From: Pseudoalteromonas ulvae UL12
GTDB lineage: Bacteria; Pseudomonadota; Gammaproteobacteria; Enterobacterales; Alteromonadaceae
Length of the DNA: 64,000 bases
Assembly (NCBI RefSeq): GCF_014925405.1
Contig: NZ_AQHJ01000024.1
Location: 30,427 to 94,426 of the forward strand
Reading direction: 5' to 3'
The notes beneath the pieces were generated by a model that worked only from the letters and a program-made list of their open reading frames with translations, was not told the origin of the DNA and searched no databases. A program made the position numbers and the translations under genes. Positions 39,049 through 49,208 of this stretch are shown here, one piece after another. Every line of letters begins with the position of its first letter. The stretch's first letter is position 1.

Positions 39049-39154
39049 CCTTTTACAGAAAAAAGTGGATAACGTATGCTTTTGCCATCAAATGCGAGTC
39101 AGTGCGCTCGTTTACTAAAAACAACAAGTAGACCTATTAGGTTTTGGAGAGTCC

Positions 39155-40780
39155 ATGGCCAAGCTCGAATGGTGGCAAGGTGCCGTTATTTATCAAATCT
39201 ACCCACGTAGCTTTCAAGATTCAAATCAAGATGGAATTGGCGATATCCCTGGGATCATTGCTCGCCTTGATTACATCAAAAGCTTGGCGGTCGATGCAAT
39301 TTGGATTTCGCCTTTTTTCAAATCTCCAATGAAAGACTTTGGGTATGACATCAGTGACTATCGTGATATTGACCCACTGTTTGGCACATTAGCAGACTTT
39401 GATGAGTTGATTGCACAAGCCCATAAGCGCGACATCAAGATTATTATCGACCAAGTGCTGAGCCACACCTCTGATCAACATGCTTGGTTTAGCGAAAGCC
39501 GCGAAAACACTTCTAATGATAAAGCAGACTGGTATGTCTGGGCCGATGCAAAAGACGATGGCACAGCACCTAATAATTGGTTATCTATTTTTGGTGGGCC
39601 AGCTTGGCAGTGGGAACCACGTCGCAAGCAATATTACTTGCATAACTTTTTAACCGAACAACCGGATCTGAATTTCCATAATCCAGAGGTGCGCCAAGCT
39701 GTCCTCGACAATGTTGAGTTTTGGCTCAAACGCGGCGTAGATGGATTTAGACTGGATGCAATTAATTTTTGTTATCACGATGCCGAGTTGCGAGATAATC
39801 CAGCAAAACCAGTTGATAAACGCCAAGGCCGTGGCTTTAGCGAAGATAACCCTTACGCATTTCAGTACCATTATTACAACAATACGCAGCCCGAAAATCT
39901 GGTATTTATGAAAGCGATCAGAGCCTTGCTCGACCAATACCCAGGCACAGTGTCACTCGGTGAAATTTCATCTGAAGATTCTTTAGCGACTATGGCCGAA
40001 TACACCCAAGGTGGCGATAAACTGCATATGGGTTACAGCTTTGAATTACTCACTAGCGATTACAGTGCGCGTTATATTCGAGAAACAGTCCAAGGGCTCG
40101 AATCTCAAATGACCGAAGGCTGGCCATGTTGGGCCTTTAGCAACCACGATGTCACACGTGTAGCTAGTCGTTGGGCGCAAGCGTCAGGCCAAAGCAACCA
40201 ACAAGTGAAAATGCTCACGGCATTACTGGCCTCATTGCGTGGCAGCGTCTGCATGTATCAAGGCGAAGAGCTTGGCTTAACAGAAGCCGACGTCGCTTTT
40301 GAAGATCTCCAAGATCCGTACGGTATTACTTTTTGGCCTAATTTCAAGGGCCGCGATGGTTGCCGTACGCCTCATCCATGGGATGAATCATTGGAGCATG
40401 CAGGTTTTTCCACTAATAAACCTTGGCTCCCTATTGCTGACGCGCATCAAAAACAGGCGGTCAGTCAACAAGAAGCCGATCAGACATCTTGCCTCAATGC
40501 ATACAGAGAATTTTTAAACTGGCGTAAACATTCCCCTGCTTTGCAAGTGGGTGATATTACCTTTATAGAAACTGCCGAGCCAGTACTGGCTTTTTGGCGA
40601 AGCTATCAAGAGGAAACCGTGCTGTGCTGCTTTAACTTAGGCAACCACAGCGCCTCAATGCCCCTTGATGACACACATTTGACTGAGCTGGCGCAAATAA
40701 GCCATCACAGTGGCCAAGTTGTTGATCAGCAGCTGAACCTGCCCGCGTTTGGTTGCTTTTTTGCAAAAAAACACAGCTGA
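39155..40780 (+). CDS. GH13 (subfamily 23-like) alpha-glucosidase
   Basis: A 541-residue cytoplasmic enzyme (no signal peptide) that releases glucose from maltose and short oligosaccharides. IYQIYPRSFQDSNQDGIGD is at 12-30, DQVLSHTSDQHAWF at 99-112, nucleophile Asp201 in GFRLDAINF, acid/base Glu270 in SLGEISSED and Asp332 in FSNHDVTR. This numbering is almost that of the Halomonas alpha-glucosidase HaG (202/271/333), which favours the GH13_23 group. The ATG has GGAGAG 3 bp upstream and the gene ends in a strong terminator. It would act after import by the MFS carrier and supply glucose to Glk. Confidence 0.93.
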   Translation: MAKLEWWQGAVIYQIYPRSFQDSNQDGIGDIPGIIARLDYIKSLAVDAIWISPFFKSPMKDFGYDISDYRDIDPLFGTLADFDELIAQAHKRDIKIIIDQVLSHTSDQHAWFSESRENTSNDKADWYVWADAKDDGTAPNNWLSIFGGPAWQWEPRRKQYYLHNFLTEQPDLNFHNPEVRQAVLDNVEFWLKRGVDGFRLDAINFCYHDAELRDNPAKPVDKRQGRGFSEDNPYAFQYHYYNNTQPENLVFMKAIRALLDQYPGTVSLGEISSEDSLATMAEYTQGGDKLHMGYSFELLTSDYSARYIRETVQGLESQMTEGWPCWAFSNHDVTRVASRWAQASGQSNQQVKMLTALLASLRGSVCMYQGEELGLTEADVAFEDLQDPYGITFWPNFKGRDGCRTPHPWDESLEHAGFSTNKPWLPIADAHQKQAVSQQEADQTSCLNAYREFLNWRKHSPALQVGDITFIETAEPVLAFWRSYQEETVLCCFNLGNHSASMPLDDTHLTELAQISHHSGQVVDQQLNLPAFGCFFAKKHS

Positions 40781-40810
40781 TTTTTATTGCTGGTGATTTC
40801 CCTTGAACAA

Positions 40811-40836
40811 AACGCGCTATTTAGCGCGTTTTTTTC
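40811..40836 (+). terminator. rho-independent terminator of the alpha-glucosidase gene
   Basis: AACGCGCTA (40811-40819) and TAGCGCGTT (40822-40830) form a 9-bp stem with a 2-nt loop, followed by a T-run, 30 bp after the stop codon. Confidence 0.92.
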
Positions 40837-40863
40837 GTTACTAACCTGAGTGTTGGGTGATCA

Positions 40864-42846
40864 CTAGGCGGTGAGTTTAAATTGCCGTGTCACTTGTTTT
40901 AAATCCCCTGCTAAGTTGTTCAATTCCAAGCTAGCCGCCGAAACCTGATCGGCACCCGCAGCATTATCAACAGCCGCTTGATTAATAGACACCATGCTTT
41001 GATTCACTTCTTCAGCTGTGACTGATTGCTGCTCAGCTGCAGATGCAATCTGTTGGGCGTTTTGGGCGATATCTTGAATTTCATTTAAACTGCGTTCAAT
41101 CGCTTTGCCGGTCGTACGGGCTGAATCTATGGTAGTGTGCGCGATATTTGTTGACTGACTCATCACCTTCACCGCTTCTTCTGTGCCTTGTTGCAGTTGC
41201 GCAATCATCACTTCAATATCACGGGTCGATTGCTGGGTTTTTTGTGCCAATTGTCGTACTTCATCAGCCACCACCGCAAAACCACGCCCTTGCTCACCTG
41301 CACGCGCCGCTTCAATCGCTGCATTAAGCGCAAGTAAGTTAGTTTGTTCAGCAATGCTCTGTATGACTTCAAGCACTCCGCCTATTTGTTGTGAATGGCT
41401 AGCCACTTCCTTAATAACATCAGTGGCGTTTGAAACACCGTTGCATAGGCGTTCAATATCGGTAATGGTTGCTATTAAAGCACTATTTGCATCTTCTGAA
41501 GTATATTGCGCGCTTTGGGTCAATTCCGCCACATTACGGGCATTAACAGCCACCGCTTCAATGGTCATCGCCATCTCATGCATGGCGGACGATACGCTCG
41601 CGATATTGGCATGCTGTTCTTGCAAGCTTGAATTAGCTTGCGCGCTCGCGGCACTGGTTTGCGCCGCAGTTGATGAAAGTTGGCCAGTAGAATCGACGAT
41701 GGTTGTCAGCACTTGTTGTAGATGTCGATTCATTTGGATCATGGCCTGATATACGCCGGTCACGGGTTCCTCTTGTTCAAACTGGCTCGATAAATCACCC
41801 GATGCAATACGTTCACTGATTGTTTGCATAAATTGCGGCTCGCCACCCAGTGGACGTAAAATCGACTTGGCCATCAACACTGTTACCACAAAAACACCTG
41901 TAATAGTGATCACAACAATGAGTTTGATAATCCACGCTAATCGGTTTACAGGCGCAAATGCTTCAGCTTCATCAATTTCAGCGAGTAATACCCAGCGTAA
42001 CCCCTTGACGTCAATGGGAGTAAAAGCCGATAAAACTGGATTACCGTTATAATCGATAATAATCTCGGTGGCTGAGATACCCGTCAGCGCAAGCTTGACC
42101 GCTTGAGTCTCCACGCCATTATTTTTAATATCACCGGCGAAACTGGCAACAACAGAGTGGCCGATGGGATCTAAGTAAGAATCCGAGCGCATGCGTAAAT
42201 CTTCACCCACCAGATACGTTTCGCCTGTTTGCCCCATGCCATCTCGTTGTTGCATTAACAAGTTGATCCGCTCAATCGACAACTGCAGCGCCACAACAGC
42301 AATCAATCGCCCTTGCTGTAACACTGGCATACCAATAAACGCAGCCGGTTCGTTATTACTCGGTGCATAAGGACTGAAATCTTCAATCACATATTGCCGC
42401 GTTTGTACCACTTTATTAAACAACGACGCCAAACCTGAGCGCTTGTATGGCCCAGTGATCAAATTGGTATTAAAATCCGCTTCTTTAGTGACGGTATAAC
42501 TGACATCCCCTTCAGGCGAAATGATAAAAAAATCGTAATAACCATGTTCATCAATAAAACGGTTAAAAAATGCATCGTAGCGTTCGCCAAGTGAAAAAGC
42601 CGACAAATCAGAGTTGTATTTAACCAAGTTTTGCCAAGTTTGACTCATAGTAACCATATCAGCCTTGCTTTTAGCGAAATAATTTTCGACTTGCTGTTTT
42701 TTTATTGCTTTGACTGATGTCAGCTGATTATAGGCTTGTGTTTCAAGTGACTCACTGGCAATGAACAACGAAACAATAGCAATCAACGCGGCGGGGAGAA
42801 CCCCCAAAGAAAGGAAAGAAATCAATAGTTTATTTTTTAAACGCAT
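40864..42846 (-). CDS. methyl-accepting chemotaxis protein, dCache type (paralogue 1)
   Basis: A 660-residue chemoreceptor: a membrane helix at about 8-30, a periplasmic dCache-like sensor (about 35-275) with the family segment [14 protein letters not shown], a second helix at about 290-312, a HAMP region ([17 protein letters not shown]), and a cytoplasmic signalling hairpin. The conserved tip [19 protein letters not shown]...[10 protein letters not shown] lies near 520-560. The C-terminus QFKLTA lacks the NWETF-type CheR tether. Its neighbour at 43.1 kb is a close paralogue in the same orientation. The ligand is unknown; the adjoining sugar locus makes a sugar possible. Confidence 0.93.
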   Translation of the reverse strand: MRLKNKLLISFLSLGVLPAALIAIVSLFIASESLETQAYNQLTSVKAIKKQQVENYFAKSKADMVTMSQTWQNLVKYNSDLSAFSLGERYDAFFNRFIDEHGYYDFFIISPEGDVSYTVTKEADFNTNLITGPYKRSGLASLFNKVVQTRQYVIEDFSPYAPSNNEPAAFIGMPVLQQGRLIAVVALQLSIERINLLMQQRDGMGQTGETYLVGEDLRMRSDSYLDPIGHSVVASFAGDIKNNGVETQAVKLALTGISATEIIIDYNGNPVLSAFTPIDVKGLRWVLLAEIDEAEAFAPVNRLAWIIKLIVVITITGVFVVTVLMAKSILRPLGGEPQFMQTISERIASGDLSSQFEQEEPVTGVYQAMIQMNRHLQQVLTTIVDSTGQLSSTAAQTSAASAQANSSLQEQHANIASVSSAMHEMAMTIEAVAVNARNVAELTQSAQYTSEDANSALIATITDIERLCNGVSNATDVIKEVASHSQQIGGVLEVIQSIAEQTNLLALNAAIEAARAGEQGRGFAVVADEVRQLAQKTQQSTRDIEVMIAQLQQGTEEAVKVMSQSTNIAHTTIDSARTTGKAIERSLNEIQDIAQNAQQIASAAEQQSVTAEEVNQSMVSINQAAVDNAAGADQVSAASLELNNLAGDLKQVTRQFKLTA

Positions 42847-43006
42847 CCATATTTACTCAAATCCCCAAAGATGCGCTAAAGTACCCGAAATTCCCCCGCA
42901 GTTAAATAGGAATTAATCTTGTTAATGTTTCTAAAAATGAACAAATAAACAACAGCCTAATAATAGTGATATTGTAACATACTGATTATTAGTAAAAACA
43001 GAACAA

Positions 43007-43034
43007 TAAGGCTAAGTGTTAACACATAGCCTTA
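43007..43034 (-). terminator. 28-bp near-perfect palindrome between the chemoreceptor genes
   Basis: TAAGGCTA (43007-43014) pairs with TAGCCTTA (43027-43034), with GTGTTAACAC between them. It lies 65 bp after the stop of the upstream receptor gene and is followed on the minus strand by TTGTTCTGTTTTTA. A terminator is the simplest reading; a binding site is possible. Confidence 0.55.
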
Positions 43035-43098
43035 TGCAAAAATGAACTAGATAATACATTTACAATATAAAAACTGCTTATTTAAACTGCAAAACTTT

Positions 43099-45075
43099 TC
43101 ACTGAGCGTTCAGTTTAAAAGTCGCAGTCAACTGCTTAAGTGTCGCAGCCAATTGATTAAGCTCATTACTGGCACTGGACACTTGCTCGGCACCCGCGGC
43201 ATTTTCAATCGCTACTTGATGAATTGACACCATACTCTGATTAATCTCTTCCGACGTTGCTGTTTGCTGATGGACTGCTGCTGCAATTTGCTCAGCTTGC
43301 GCACTGATTTCTGTCACTTCTTGTAACGTGTGATTAATAGAGATAGCGCTGTCATTAATGACCGCAGCTGATGAGCGAGTGAACTCTTTCATCCCGTCCA
43401 TGGCGTTGACAGCGTTTGCTGTGCCAGTTTGTAGCCGAGCAATCATGTGTTCTGTTTTACCAATTGACTGCTGCGTTTGATGGGCAAGTTGGCGTACCTC
43501 GTCGGCAACAACCGCAAAGCCCCGACCATGCTCGCCAGCTCTGGCTGCTTCTATGGCCGCATTCAGCGCTAATAAATTCGTTTGTTCTGCAATGGTATTA
43601 ATCACTTCGAGTACGCTGCTGATCTCTCGCGAATAGCCATCAACTTCGGTGATTAGCTGCTCAGTGCTACCAACTTCTTGGCTCAGTTTTGTCATGATCT
43701 GTTGGCTTTTGCTTAAACTCGTATCTGCATTTTGTGTAGTTGTTAATGCAGTTGTGGTTAAGTCAGCGACATTACGTGCACTTTGTGCCACATCTTCAAT
43801 CGACATCGTCATTTCATGCATCGCAGTACTGACATTTTCAATATTAAGGTTTTGTTCTTGTAAGCTGTGGTTCGCCTGTAAGCTAACCGTTTTTGTTTGC
43901 TCTGCGGTTGCCGATAACTGCCCCGTTGAATCAATCACGGATCCCATCACACTATGTAAGTGCGCGGTCATCTTTTTCATTGCAGCCATTACACCCGATG
44001 CTGCGTGATCGGAAAAACAAAGGGATAAATCACCATCAGCTATGCGTTCACTGAGCGCCTGCATCTCTTTGGGCTCTCCACCCAGAGGCGTTAAGATCGA
44101 GCGTGAAACAAAATAAGTAACAATCAAAATCGCCACAATCGCAATCAACACCACAAATTTAATAATCCAACGTAAGGTTTTAACTGGTGCAAATGCTTCT
44201 GCTTCGTCAATTTCAGCTAAGAGTACCCATTTAAAACGATCAAACTCAATAGGAGCATAAGCAGAGAGAACCGGGTTGCCATTGTAATCTATCACAATCT
44301 GAGTATTTGATATTCCCAATAAACCTTTTCGTACCGCTTGGGTATCAACACCGTTATTAGCTACATTACCTGCAAAACTGGCCTTCACTGAATGGCCGAT
44401 AGGATCAAGGAATGAATCAGAACGCATCAGCAAATCATCACCCACTAAGTAAGTTTCACCTGTTTCTCCCATGCCTTCGCGCTGCTGCATCACAGCATTA
44501 ATCTTATCAATCGATAATTGCAGCGCTAATACCATCTGTAATTGACCCTGTTTATAAACAGGCAAACCAATAAATGCTGCTGGCTCATCATTACTTGGTG
44601 CATAACGAGCAAAGTCTTCAATTGAAAATTGACCACGAGACTTCACCTGTAAAAACAAGTCAGCTAAACCGGATTGTCTGTACAACCCATTGATTAAATT
44701 AGTTCGATAATCACTTTCTTTAGCGACGGTGTACACTATGTCACCGGCAGGGTTAATGACAAATAAATCATAATAACCTTGCTGCTCAATAAAGTGTTGA
44801 TAAAAGGCGTGATGATTGTGAGCCTGCTCGCTTAAAGAGGAGCGTCCGTTATCAATTGCGAGCCAAGTGTTTTTGACAATATTAAGATCGGCCTCAGCTT
44901 GGACAAAATATTGTTCGATTTGTGCCTTTTTAATATGTTTGATGGATGTCAGCTTGTTATATGCTTGCTGCTCTAGCGCATTGCTCGCCATTACCAATGA
45001 CACCACAGCAATAATCGCTGCCGGTATCATTCCCAACAACAAAAATGATAACAATAATTTTTTCTTTAACCGCAT
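43099..45075 (-). CDS. methyl-accepting chemotaxis protein, dCache type (paralogue 2)
   Basis: A 658-residue chemoreceptor with the same layout as the gene downstream: N-terminal helix (about 6-28), dCache sensor with [14 protein letters not shown], second helix near 290-310, HAMP with [17 protein letters not shown], and signalling tip [19 protein letters not shown]. The two proteins are alike along their full length, including the sensor, and differ most in the helical methylation region. I start at the ATG at 45075 (MRLKKKLLL), which has AGGA 8 bp upstream; a TTG at 45081 is the longer frame. Confidence 0.93.
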   Translation of the reverse strand: MRLKKKLLLSFLLLGMIPAAIIAVVSLVMASNALEQQAYNKLTSIKHIKKAQIEQYFVQAEADLNIVKNTWLAIDNGRSSLSEQAHNHHAFYQHFIEQQGYYDLFVINPAGDIVYTVAKESDYRTNLINGLYRQSGLADLFLQVKSRGQFSIEDFARYAPSNDEPAAFIGLPVYKQGQLQMVLALQLSIDKINAVMQQREGMGETGETYLVGDDLLMRSDSFLDPIGHSVKASFAGNVANNGVDTQAVRKGLLGISNTQIVIDYNGNPVLSAYAPIEFDRFKWVLLAEIDEAEAFAPVKTLRWIIKFVVLIAIVAILIVTYFVSRSILTPLGGEPKEMQALSERIADGDLSLCFSDHAASGVMAAMKKMTAHLHSVMGSVIDSTGQLSATAEQTKTVSLQANHSLQEQNLNIENVSTAMHEMTMSIEDVAQSARNVADLTTTALTTTQNADTSLSKSQQIMTKLSQEVGSTEQLITEVDGYSREISSVLEVINTIAEQTNLLALNAAIEAARAGEHGRGFAVVADEVRQLAHQTQQSIGKTEHMIARLQTGTANAVNAMDGMKEFTRSSAAVINDSAISINHTLQEVTEISAQAEQIAAAVHQQTATSEEINQSMVSIHQVAIENAAGAEQVSSASNELNQLAATLKQLTATFKLNAQ

Positions 45076-45231
45076 TAACAAGTCCTACCCAGTGCAAATT
45101 TTGCGCGAAACTACAGGGTTCCGACGACAATTAAAAGCCTAAAAAACGAGCAATTGTGTAGATTTGTAAATGAGAAAAATGTGTATTAACAGCCTTTTTG
45201 ATAAGTGACTGTTGCACAATAGAAATGGTAC

Positions 45232-45261
45232 TAAGGTTGTATCCAATAAAATACAACCTTA
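45232..45261. repeat. 11-bp inverted repeat downstream of the purine permease
   Basis: TAAGGTTGTAT (45232-45242) and ATACAACCTTA (45251-45261) around an 8-nt loop, 10 bp after the permease stop codon. There is no clear T-run on either strand, so it is a hairpin at a 3' end or a weak terminator. Confidence 0.5.
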
Positions 45262-45271
45262 TACTTTTAGA

Positions 45272-46564
45272 TTATAAAAGTGCAAATTTTAGTATAAATA
45301 GACTAGTTAAAATCCAAACACTCATACTAATGTCGTGACGTTTACCGCATAACAATTTAACCGCTGTGTACGCGATAAACCCAAGGGAAATTCCATGAGC
45401 AATTGAAAATGTCAGCGGGGTCATTAATAACACAGTGCAAACTGGCACGGCTTCGGTCATATCATCCCAATCGATAAGCTTGAGGTTTTGCAACATGAGT
45501 ACCGCGACATACAAAATAGCGCCAGCTGTCGCATAAGGCGGCACCATCGCAGCTAAAGGGGCAAAAAATAACATCATTAAAAAACAACATCCGACTACAA
45601 CCGCAGTTAAGCCCGTTCTGCCTCCTACAGAGACCCCTGCCACCGACTCAATGTACGAGGTCGTTGTGGATGTGCCAAGGGTGGCGCCCGCAATGGTGGC
45701 GGTGCTATCGGCACTCAGCGCTCGGCCTAAGCGTGGAATGTGGCCATTGTGATCACTGATCCCCGCTTTTTGAGACACCGCAACTAAAGTGCCAGATGTA
45801 TCAAATAAATCGACAAACAAAAAAGCAAAAATAACACTGAGCATCGAAAGCTCTAATGCAGCGGCAAAATCGAGTTGCATGAATGTTGGCGCTAATGATG
45901 GCGGTGTATCCACTAAACCATTGTATTGAACTAGCCCGAGCCCAAGCGCAATAGCAGTGACGAGTAAAATACTCAGTAACACACCACTTTTGATGTCGCG
46001 GTACAACAACGCAGCAATAAAGAAAAAGCTCACAATGGCGAGTAATGGCCCAGCTTGTGTAATATCCCCAAGCTGCACTAAAGTAGCAGGACTTGCGACG
46101 ATAATACCGGCATTTTTAAGTGCAATCAGTGCTAAAAATGCGCCAATTCCCGTCGCGATCGCCAGTTTTAGTACATTGGGAATGGCATTAATGATCCACT
46201 CTCTGACTTTAAATAAACTCAGTAATAAAAATAAACAGCCCGAAAAAAACACCGCTGCCAAGGCTGCTTGCCAAGTGTGTCCCATACCAAGCACGACACC
46301 ATAGGTAAAAAATGCATTAAGCCCCATTCCCGGTGCCAGCGCCAATGGATAATTAGCCCAAAATCCCATAATAAAACAGCCTATTGCCGCAGCAATACAC
46401 GTCGCCGCAAACGCAGCCCCTTGATCGATACCCGCCTCTGCGAGCATCGCAGGGTTTACAAATACGATGTACACCATAGTGACAAATGTAGTGATCCCAG
46501 CAATGACTTCAGTGCGCACATTCGAGCCGAGTTCACGGATTTTAAACAATTTTTCAAGCAACAT
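45272..46564 (-). CDS. NCS2/AzgA-family purine permease
   Basis: A 430-residue inner-membrane carrier with about 12-14 hydrophobic helices. The N-terminal TEVIAGITTFVTMVYIVFVNP (about 18-38), NYPLALAPGMGLNAFFTY (about 71-88), LFVDLFDTSGTLVAVS (about 249-264) and the TSTTSYIESVAGVSVGGRTGL motif (about 299-319) are those of the AzgA-like branch of nucleobase:cation symporter 2, as in E. coli GhxP and PurP. The substrate is probably adenine, hypoxanthine or guanine; sequence does not separate these. It stands alone between a chemoreceptor gene and galE. Confidence 0.92.
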   Translation of the reverse strand: MLLEKLFKIRELGSNVRTEVIAGITTFVTMVYIVFVNPAMLAEAGIDQGAAFAATCIAAAIGCFIMGFWANYPLALAPGMGLNAFFTYGVVLGMGHTWQAALAAVFFSGCLFLLLSLFKVREWIINAIPNVLKLAIATGIGAFLALIALKNAGIIVASPATLVQLGDITQAGPLLAIVSFFFIAALLYRDIKSGVLLSILLVTAIALGLGLVQYNGLVDTPPSLAPTFMQLDFAAALELSMLSVIFAFLFVDLFDTSGTLVAVSQKAGISDHNGHIPRLGRALSADSTATIAGATLGTSTTTSYIESVAGVSVGGRTGLTAVVVGCCFLMMLFFAPLAAMVPPYATAGAILYVAVLMLQNLKLIDWDDMTEAVPVCTVLLMTPLTFSIAHGISLGFIAYTAVKLLCGKRHDISMSVWILTSLFILKFALL

Positions 46565-46640
46565 AATTTATTTTTCGAAGGGGTAATTGGCAAAAGATAC
46601 TACAAGGTAAGCACCCGCTCAGCAATAACACACGGCCACA

Positions 46641-46666
46641 AAAAAGCCTCAATCCTGAGGCTTTTT
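46641..46666 (-). terminator. terminator closing the polysaccharide/galE operon
   Basis: AAAAAGCCTCA (46641-46651) and TGAGGCTTTTT (46656-46666) form an 11-bp stem with a 4-nt loop and T-runs on both strands, 25 bp after galE. On the minus strand it ends the wcaJ-to-galE operon. Confidence 0.9.
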
Positions 46667-46691
46667 ATAAATGACTGGAAATCAGTACAGC

Positions 46692-47705
46692 TTAAGCATC
46701 ATAACCCTTGGGATTATTACTTTGCCAATGCCATGCATCACGCATCATGTCATCTAAGGTTTGCTCTGCTTGCCATTTCAGCAAAGTTTTGGCTTTTTGC
46801 GGATCAGCGTAGCAAGTTGCAATATCACCAGGGCGGCGCTCTGAAATCACATACGGCACTTTAATGTTATTAACCGATTCAAACGAGTTAACGATATCTA
46901 ATACTGAATAACCAATACCTGTGCCTAAGTTTATAGGCTCAAAGCCCGTTTGCGAATCCAATAAGTGAAGCGCACGAATATGACCGAGCGCTAAATCCAC
47001 CACGTGAATGTAATCACGAACGCCAGTGCCATCGTGGGTATCGTAATCGCCACCAAACACCGACAGTGTGTCACGAATTCCCAGTGCGGTTTGCGTCACA
47101 TAAGGCAATAAGTTATTAGGAATACCGTTTGGCATTTCACCAATTAAGCCTGACTTATGCGCCCCTACAGGGTTAAAGTAGCGTAGCGCCACCACAGACC
47201 ACTCGGCATCGCTGACACACACATCACCGAGCATTTGTTCGATTTGAAGTTTGTTGGCACCATACGGGTTGGTGGTGCGAAGCGCACATTGCTCATCGAT
47301 GGGTAAACGCTCAGGGGAGCCATACACAGTGGCCGACGAACTAAAAATAATTTTTTTCACGCCAGCTTTATTCATCGCTTCGAGTAAACGTAAACTGCCA
47401 CAGACATTGTTATCGTAATAACTTAACGGTAACGCCACTGATTCACCCACTGCTTTTAAGCCTGCAAAATGGATCACTGCAGAAATATCGTGAGCTGCAA
47501 ACACCGCATCAAGGGCTTTGCTATCGCGAATATCTCCTTTTACAAACTCAGGCTGTTTACCTGTGATAGTTTCGATGCGGTTTAACACCGCTAAATTTGA
47601 ATTTGATAAGTTATCAAACACCACCACATCGTGGCCTAAGTTTAATAACTCAACCACAGTATGGCTGCCGATATATCCGTTACCGCCAGTGACTAAAATT
47701 GCCAT
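46692..47705 (-). CDS. galE: UDP-glucose 4-epimerase
   Basis: Interconverts UDP-glucose and UDP-galactose, supplying UDP-galactose for surface polysaccharide. The 337-residue short-chain dehydrogenase-like protein starts MAILVTGGNGYIGSHTVVEL (NAD motif GGNGYIG). It carries SSSATVYG (about 122-129) and the catalytic YGANKLQIE (about 148-156, Tyr and Lys). AAGGAG lies 6 bp before the ATG. It is the last gene of the minus-strand operon. Confidence 0.95.
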   Translation of the reverse strand: MAILVTGGNGYIGSHTVVELLNLGHDVVVFDNLSNSNLAVLNRIETITGKQPEFVKGDIRDSKALDAVFAAHDISAVIHFAGLKAVGESVALPLSYYDNNVCGSLRLLEAMNKAGVKKIIFSSSATVYGSPERLPIDEQCALRTTNPYGANKLQIEQMLGDVCVSDAEWSVVALRYFNPVGAHKSGLIGEMPNGIPNNLLPYVTQTALGIRDTLSVFGGDYDTHDGTGVRDYIHVVDLALGHIRALHLLDSQTGFEPINLGTGIGYSVLDIVNSFESVNNIKVPYVISERRPGDIATCYADPQKAKTLLKWQAEQTLDDMMRDAWHWQSNNPKGYDA

Positions 47706-47768
47706 AAAAAACTCCTTATGATTGGCGTGGTTAATTCTGGTTATTTTGTAAAAACTGACGCGATATTA

Positions 47769-48455
47769 TCACGCGCGGCAGTATTTTTTGTACAGCCAAG
47801 ATTCTTTTTGTGCTTTATATTCTTTATCAAACTTAAGCTGGCTACAGACTAAATTTTTCCGCCCTACTGCCACAGCATAAACTAGCACCGCTTTTAAAAT
47901 TTTAGGCTGCTTTGCTGCTACAGCAAAGTGTTCAAAAAATAACGGCGCGCGAGAAGGCTCAATAGTCCCCCAGTTTGTGAGCATTATTTCTAACACTCCT
48001 TGAGTGACAGCATGCTCAAAAGGGCCAACTAACAGCGCTTGGTCTATGTATGACCAGGTTTCTTGATTTAAGCCCTGCTCGGCATTGTTCAAATACGCTA
48101 AATCAATCCAAGGGATCGGCCAGCTTGCCCGCTGTTGCGTCGAGGCTAAATATAAAGCTTTCACCTCGTCGATGCGAGCGCGCTCAACAAAACCATCATT
48201 AATGCCCCACAGAACAATCCGACCTTGCATGTGCAAATAATGAGGATGAGTGGGATCATACGCCACCGCTTTGGCAATCGCATCATACGCCGATTCATAA
48301 TCAGCTTGAGTTTGAATTGAGCCTTTTTTAGTCCACTCATCGAGTTCATAGCTGGCGCTAAAATACCAAACGTTCGCCATGCCCCAACTAAAGGCAAACA
48401 CCATAGTTGATAAGGTGGCGAGCATTAAAAAAGCTATCACTATTTTGTTTTTCAT
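47769..48455 (-). CDS. VpsP-like polysaccharide biosynthesis protein
   Basis: A 228-residue protein with one N-terminal membrane helix (about 4-25, KIVIAFLMLATLSTMVFAFSW) and a helical, TPR-like periplasmic body (AYDAIAKAVAYDPTHPHYLHM near 60-80). It ends with two Cys (VCSQLKFD, KKYCRA). Position after Wzc and before galE in a vps-II-like operon, with this topology, fits the poorly characterised VpsP group; the family name is tentative. The start is the ATG at 48455; a TTG at 48470 is the longer frame. Confidence 0.65.
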   Translation of the reverse strand: MKNKIVIAFLMLATLSTMVFAFSWGMANVWYFSASYELDEWTKKGSIQTQADYESAYDAIAKAVAYDPTHPHYLHMQGRIVLWGINDGFVERARIDEVKALYLASTQQRASWPIPWIDLAYLNNAEQGLNQETWSYIDQALLVGPFEHAVTQGVLEIMLTNWGTIEPSRAPLFFEHFAVAAKQPKILKAVLVYAVAVGRKNLVCSQLKFDKEYKAQKESWLYKKYCRA

Positions 48456-48476
48456 TATTGCGCTCAGCAAATTAGG

Positions 48477-49208
48477 TTAAGGATTAATAAACATTGAGCG
48501 GGTGATATTATACGGATTGGTGTAAAAAAGCTGCTCGGCCACCTCTTCACCCATTAATTCGACGACTTTAGCTCGCGCTTCGCGAAGCACAGGCGGACGA
48601 CGATGTAAATTATGACCGTCTGATGCCACCACGTTAATGATGCCATCACGCAAAAACTGCTCAGACAACTGCTGACATGTCTCACCAAACTGCCCCGTCA
48701 AGGACGCGCCAGTTAACTGAAACCAACAACCCAGTCGTTGCAATGTTTTAATCCGATGAGGTTGTTTTTGAATATCGCGATTACGCTCAGGGTGAGCAAT
48801 GAGTGGCGTAATGTTGTGACTACGGAGCCATTTAATTAAATTTTCACAGCCGGTTGGTACATGGCTATGAGGTAGTTCTAACAATAAAAACTGTTGGCCT
48901 TCAAACTCACCTAATAAAGGTAAGCGTTTTTTTTCGATGAGGGGCAACATGTCTGCATCGATTCTCACTTCAGCAGCCACCGATAAATCAATATCAATGC
49001 CCGCTTCAAATGCAGCATGCTTAAGGGCAAAAAACTCTGTCCAAATCGCCTCTTTACTGTTTTCAAATCGGCCAAAATGAATGTGCGGCGTAATGACCAT
49101 ACGTGTTGTACCGTCATTCGCCGCCATGCGCAGTAAAGACAAGGCATCAGCCATGTCTTTTGCGCCATCATCAATGCCAGGAATTAAATGGCAATGAATA
49201 TCTATCAT
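48477..49208 (-). CDS. PHP-type protein-tyrosine phosphatase (CpsB/YwqE-like)
   Basis: A 243-residue metal-dependent phosphatase of the polymerase-and-histidinol-phosphatase fold. MIDIHCHLIPGIDDG (1-15) supplies the first metal ligands, TPHIHFG near 40, AHPERN near 138 and ASDGHN near 195 the others. In CpsB/YwqE such enzymes dephosphorylate the tyrosine kinase that drives capsule assembly. The ATG overlaps the TGA of the Wzc gene (ATGA), so kinase and phosphatase are translationally coupled. It takes the place of the low-molecular-weight phosphatase Wzb of E. coli. Confidence 0.92.
   Translation of the reverse strand: MIDIHCHLIPGIDDGAKDMADALSLLRMAANDGTTRMVITPHIHFGRFENSKEAIWTEFFALKHAAFEAGIDIDLSVAAEVRIDADMLPLIEKKRLPLLGEFEGQQFLLLELPHSHVPTGCENLIKWLRSHNITPLIAHPERNRDIQKQPHRIKTLQRLGCWFQLTGASLTGQFGETCQQLSEQFLRDGIINVVASDGHNLHRRPPVLREARAKVVELMGEEVAEQLFYTNPYNITRSMFINP

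Larger units (their letters stand above)
38435..39154. other. 720-bp divergent control region between TonB receptor and alpha-glucosidase
   Basis: AT-rich non-coding DNA that separates two divergent starch genes. It holds operator B copies 2 and 3 and a half site ACGTATGC at 39072-39079. The middle part (about 38600-39000) shows no operator, hairpin or credible reading frame that I can support. Short frames present on the plus strand lack ribosome sites and recognisable composition. Confidence 0.6.

Noticed and set aside
38501..39131. Short plus-strand frames in the TonB receptor/alpha-glucosidase gap
   Set aside because: No ribosome sites, odd composition (Lys/Arg/Asn from AT-rich DNA), and they overlap operator sites.
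46268..46864. 198-codon plus-strand frame spanning the NCS2 permease start and galE end
   Set aside because: It is antisense to two clear genes and runs through the terminator between them.
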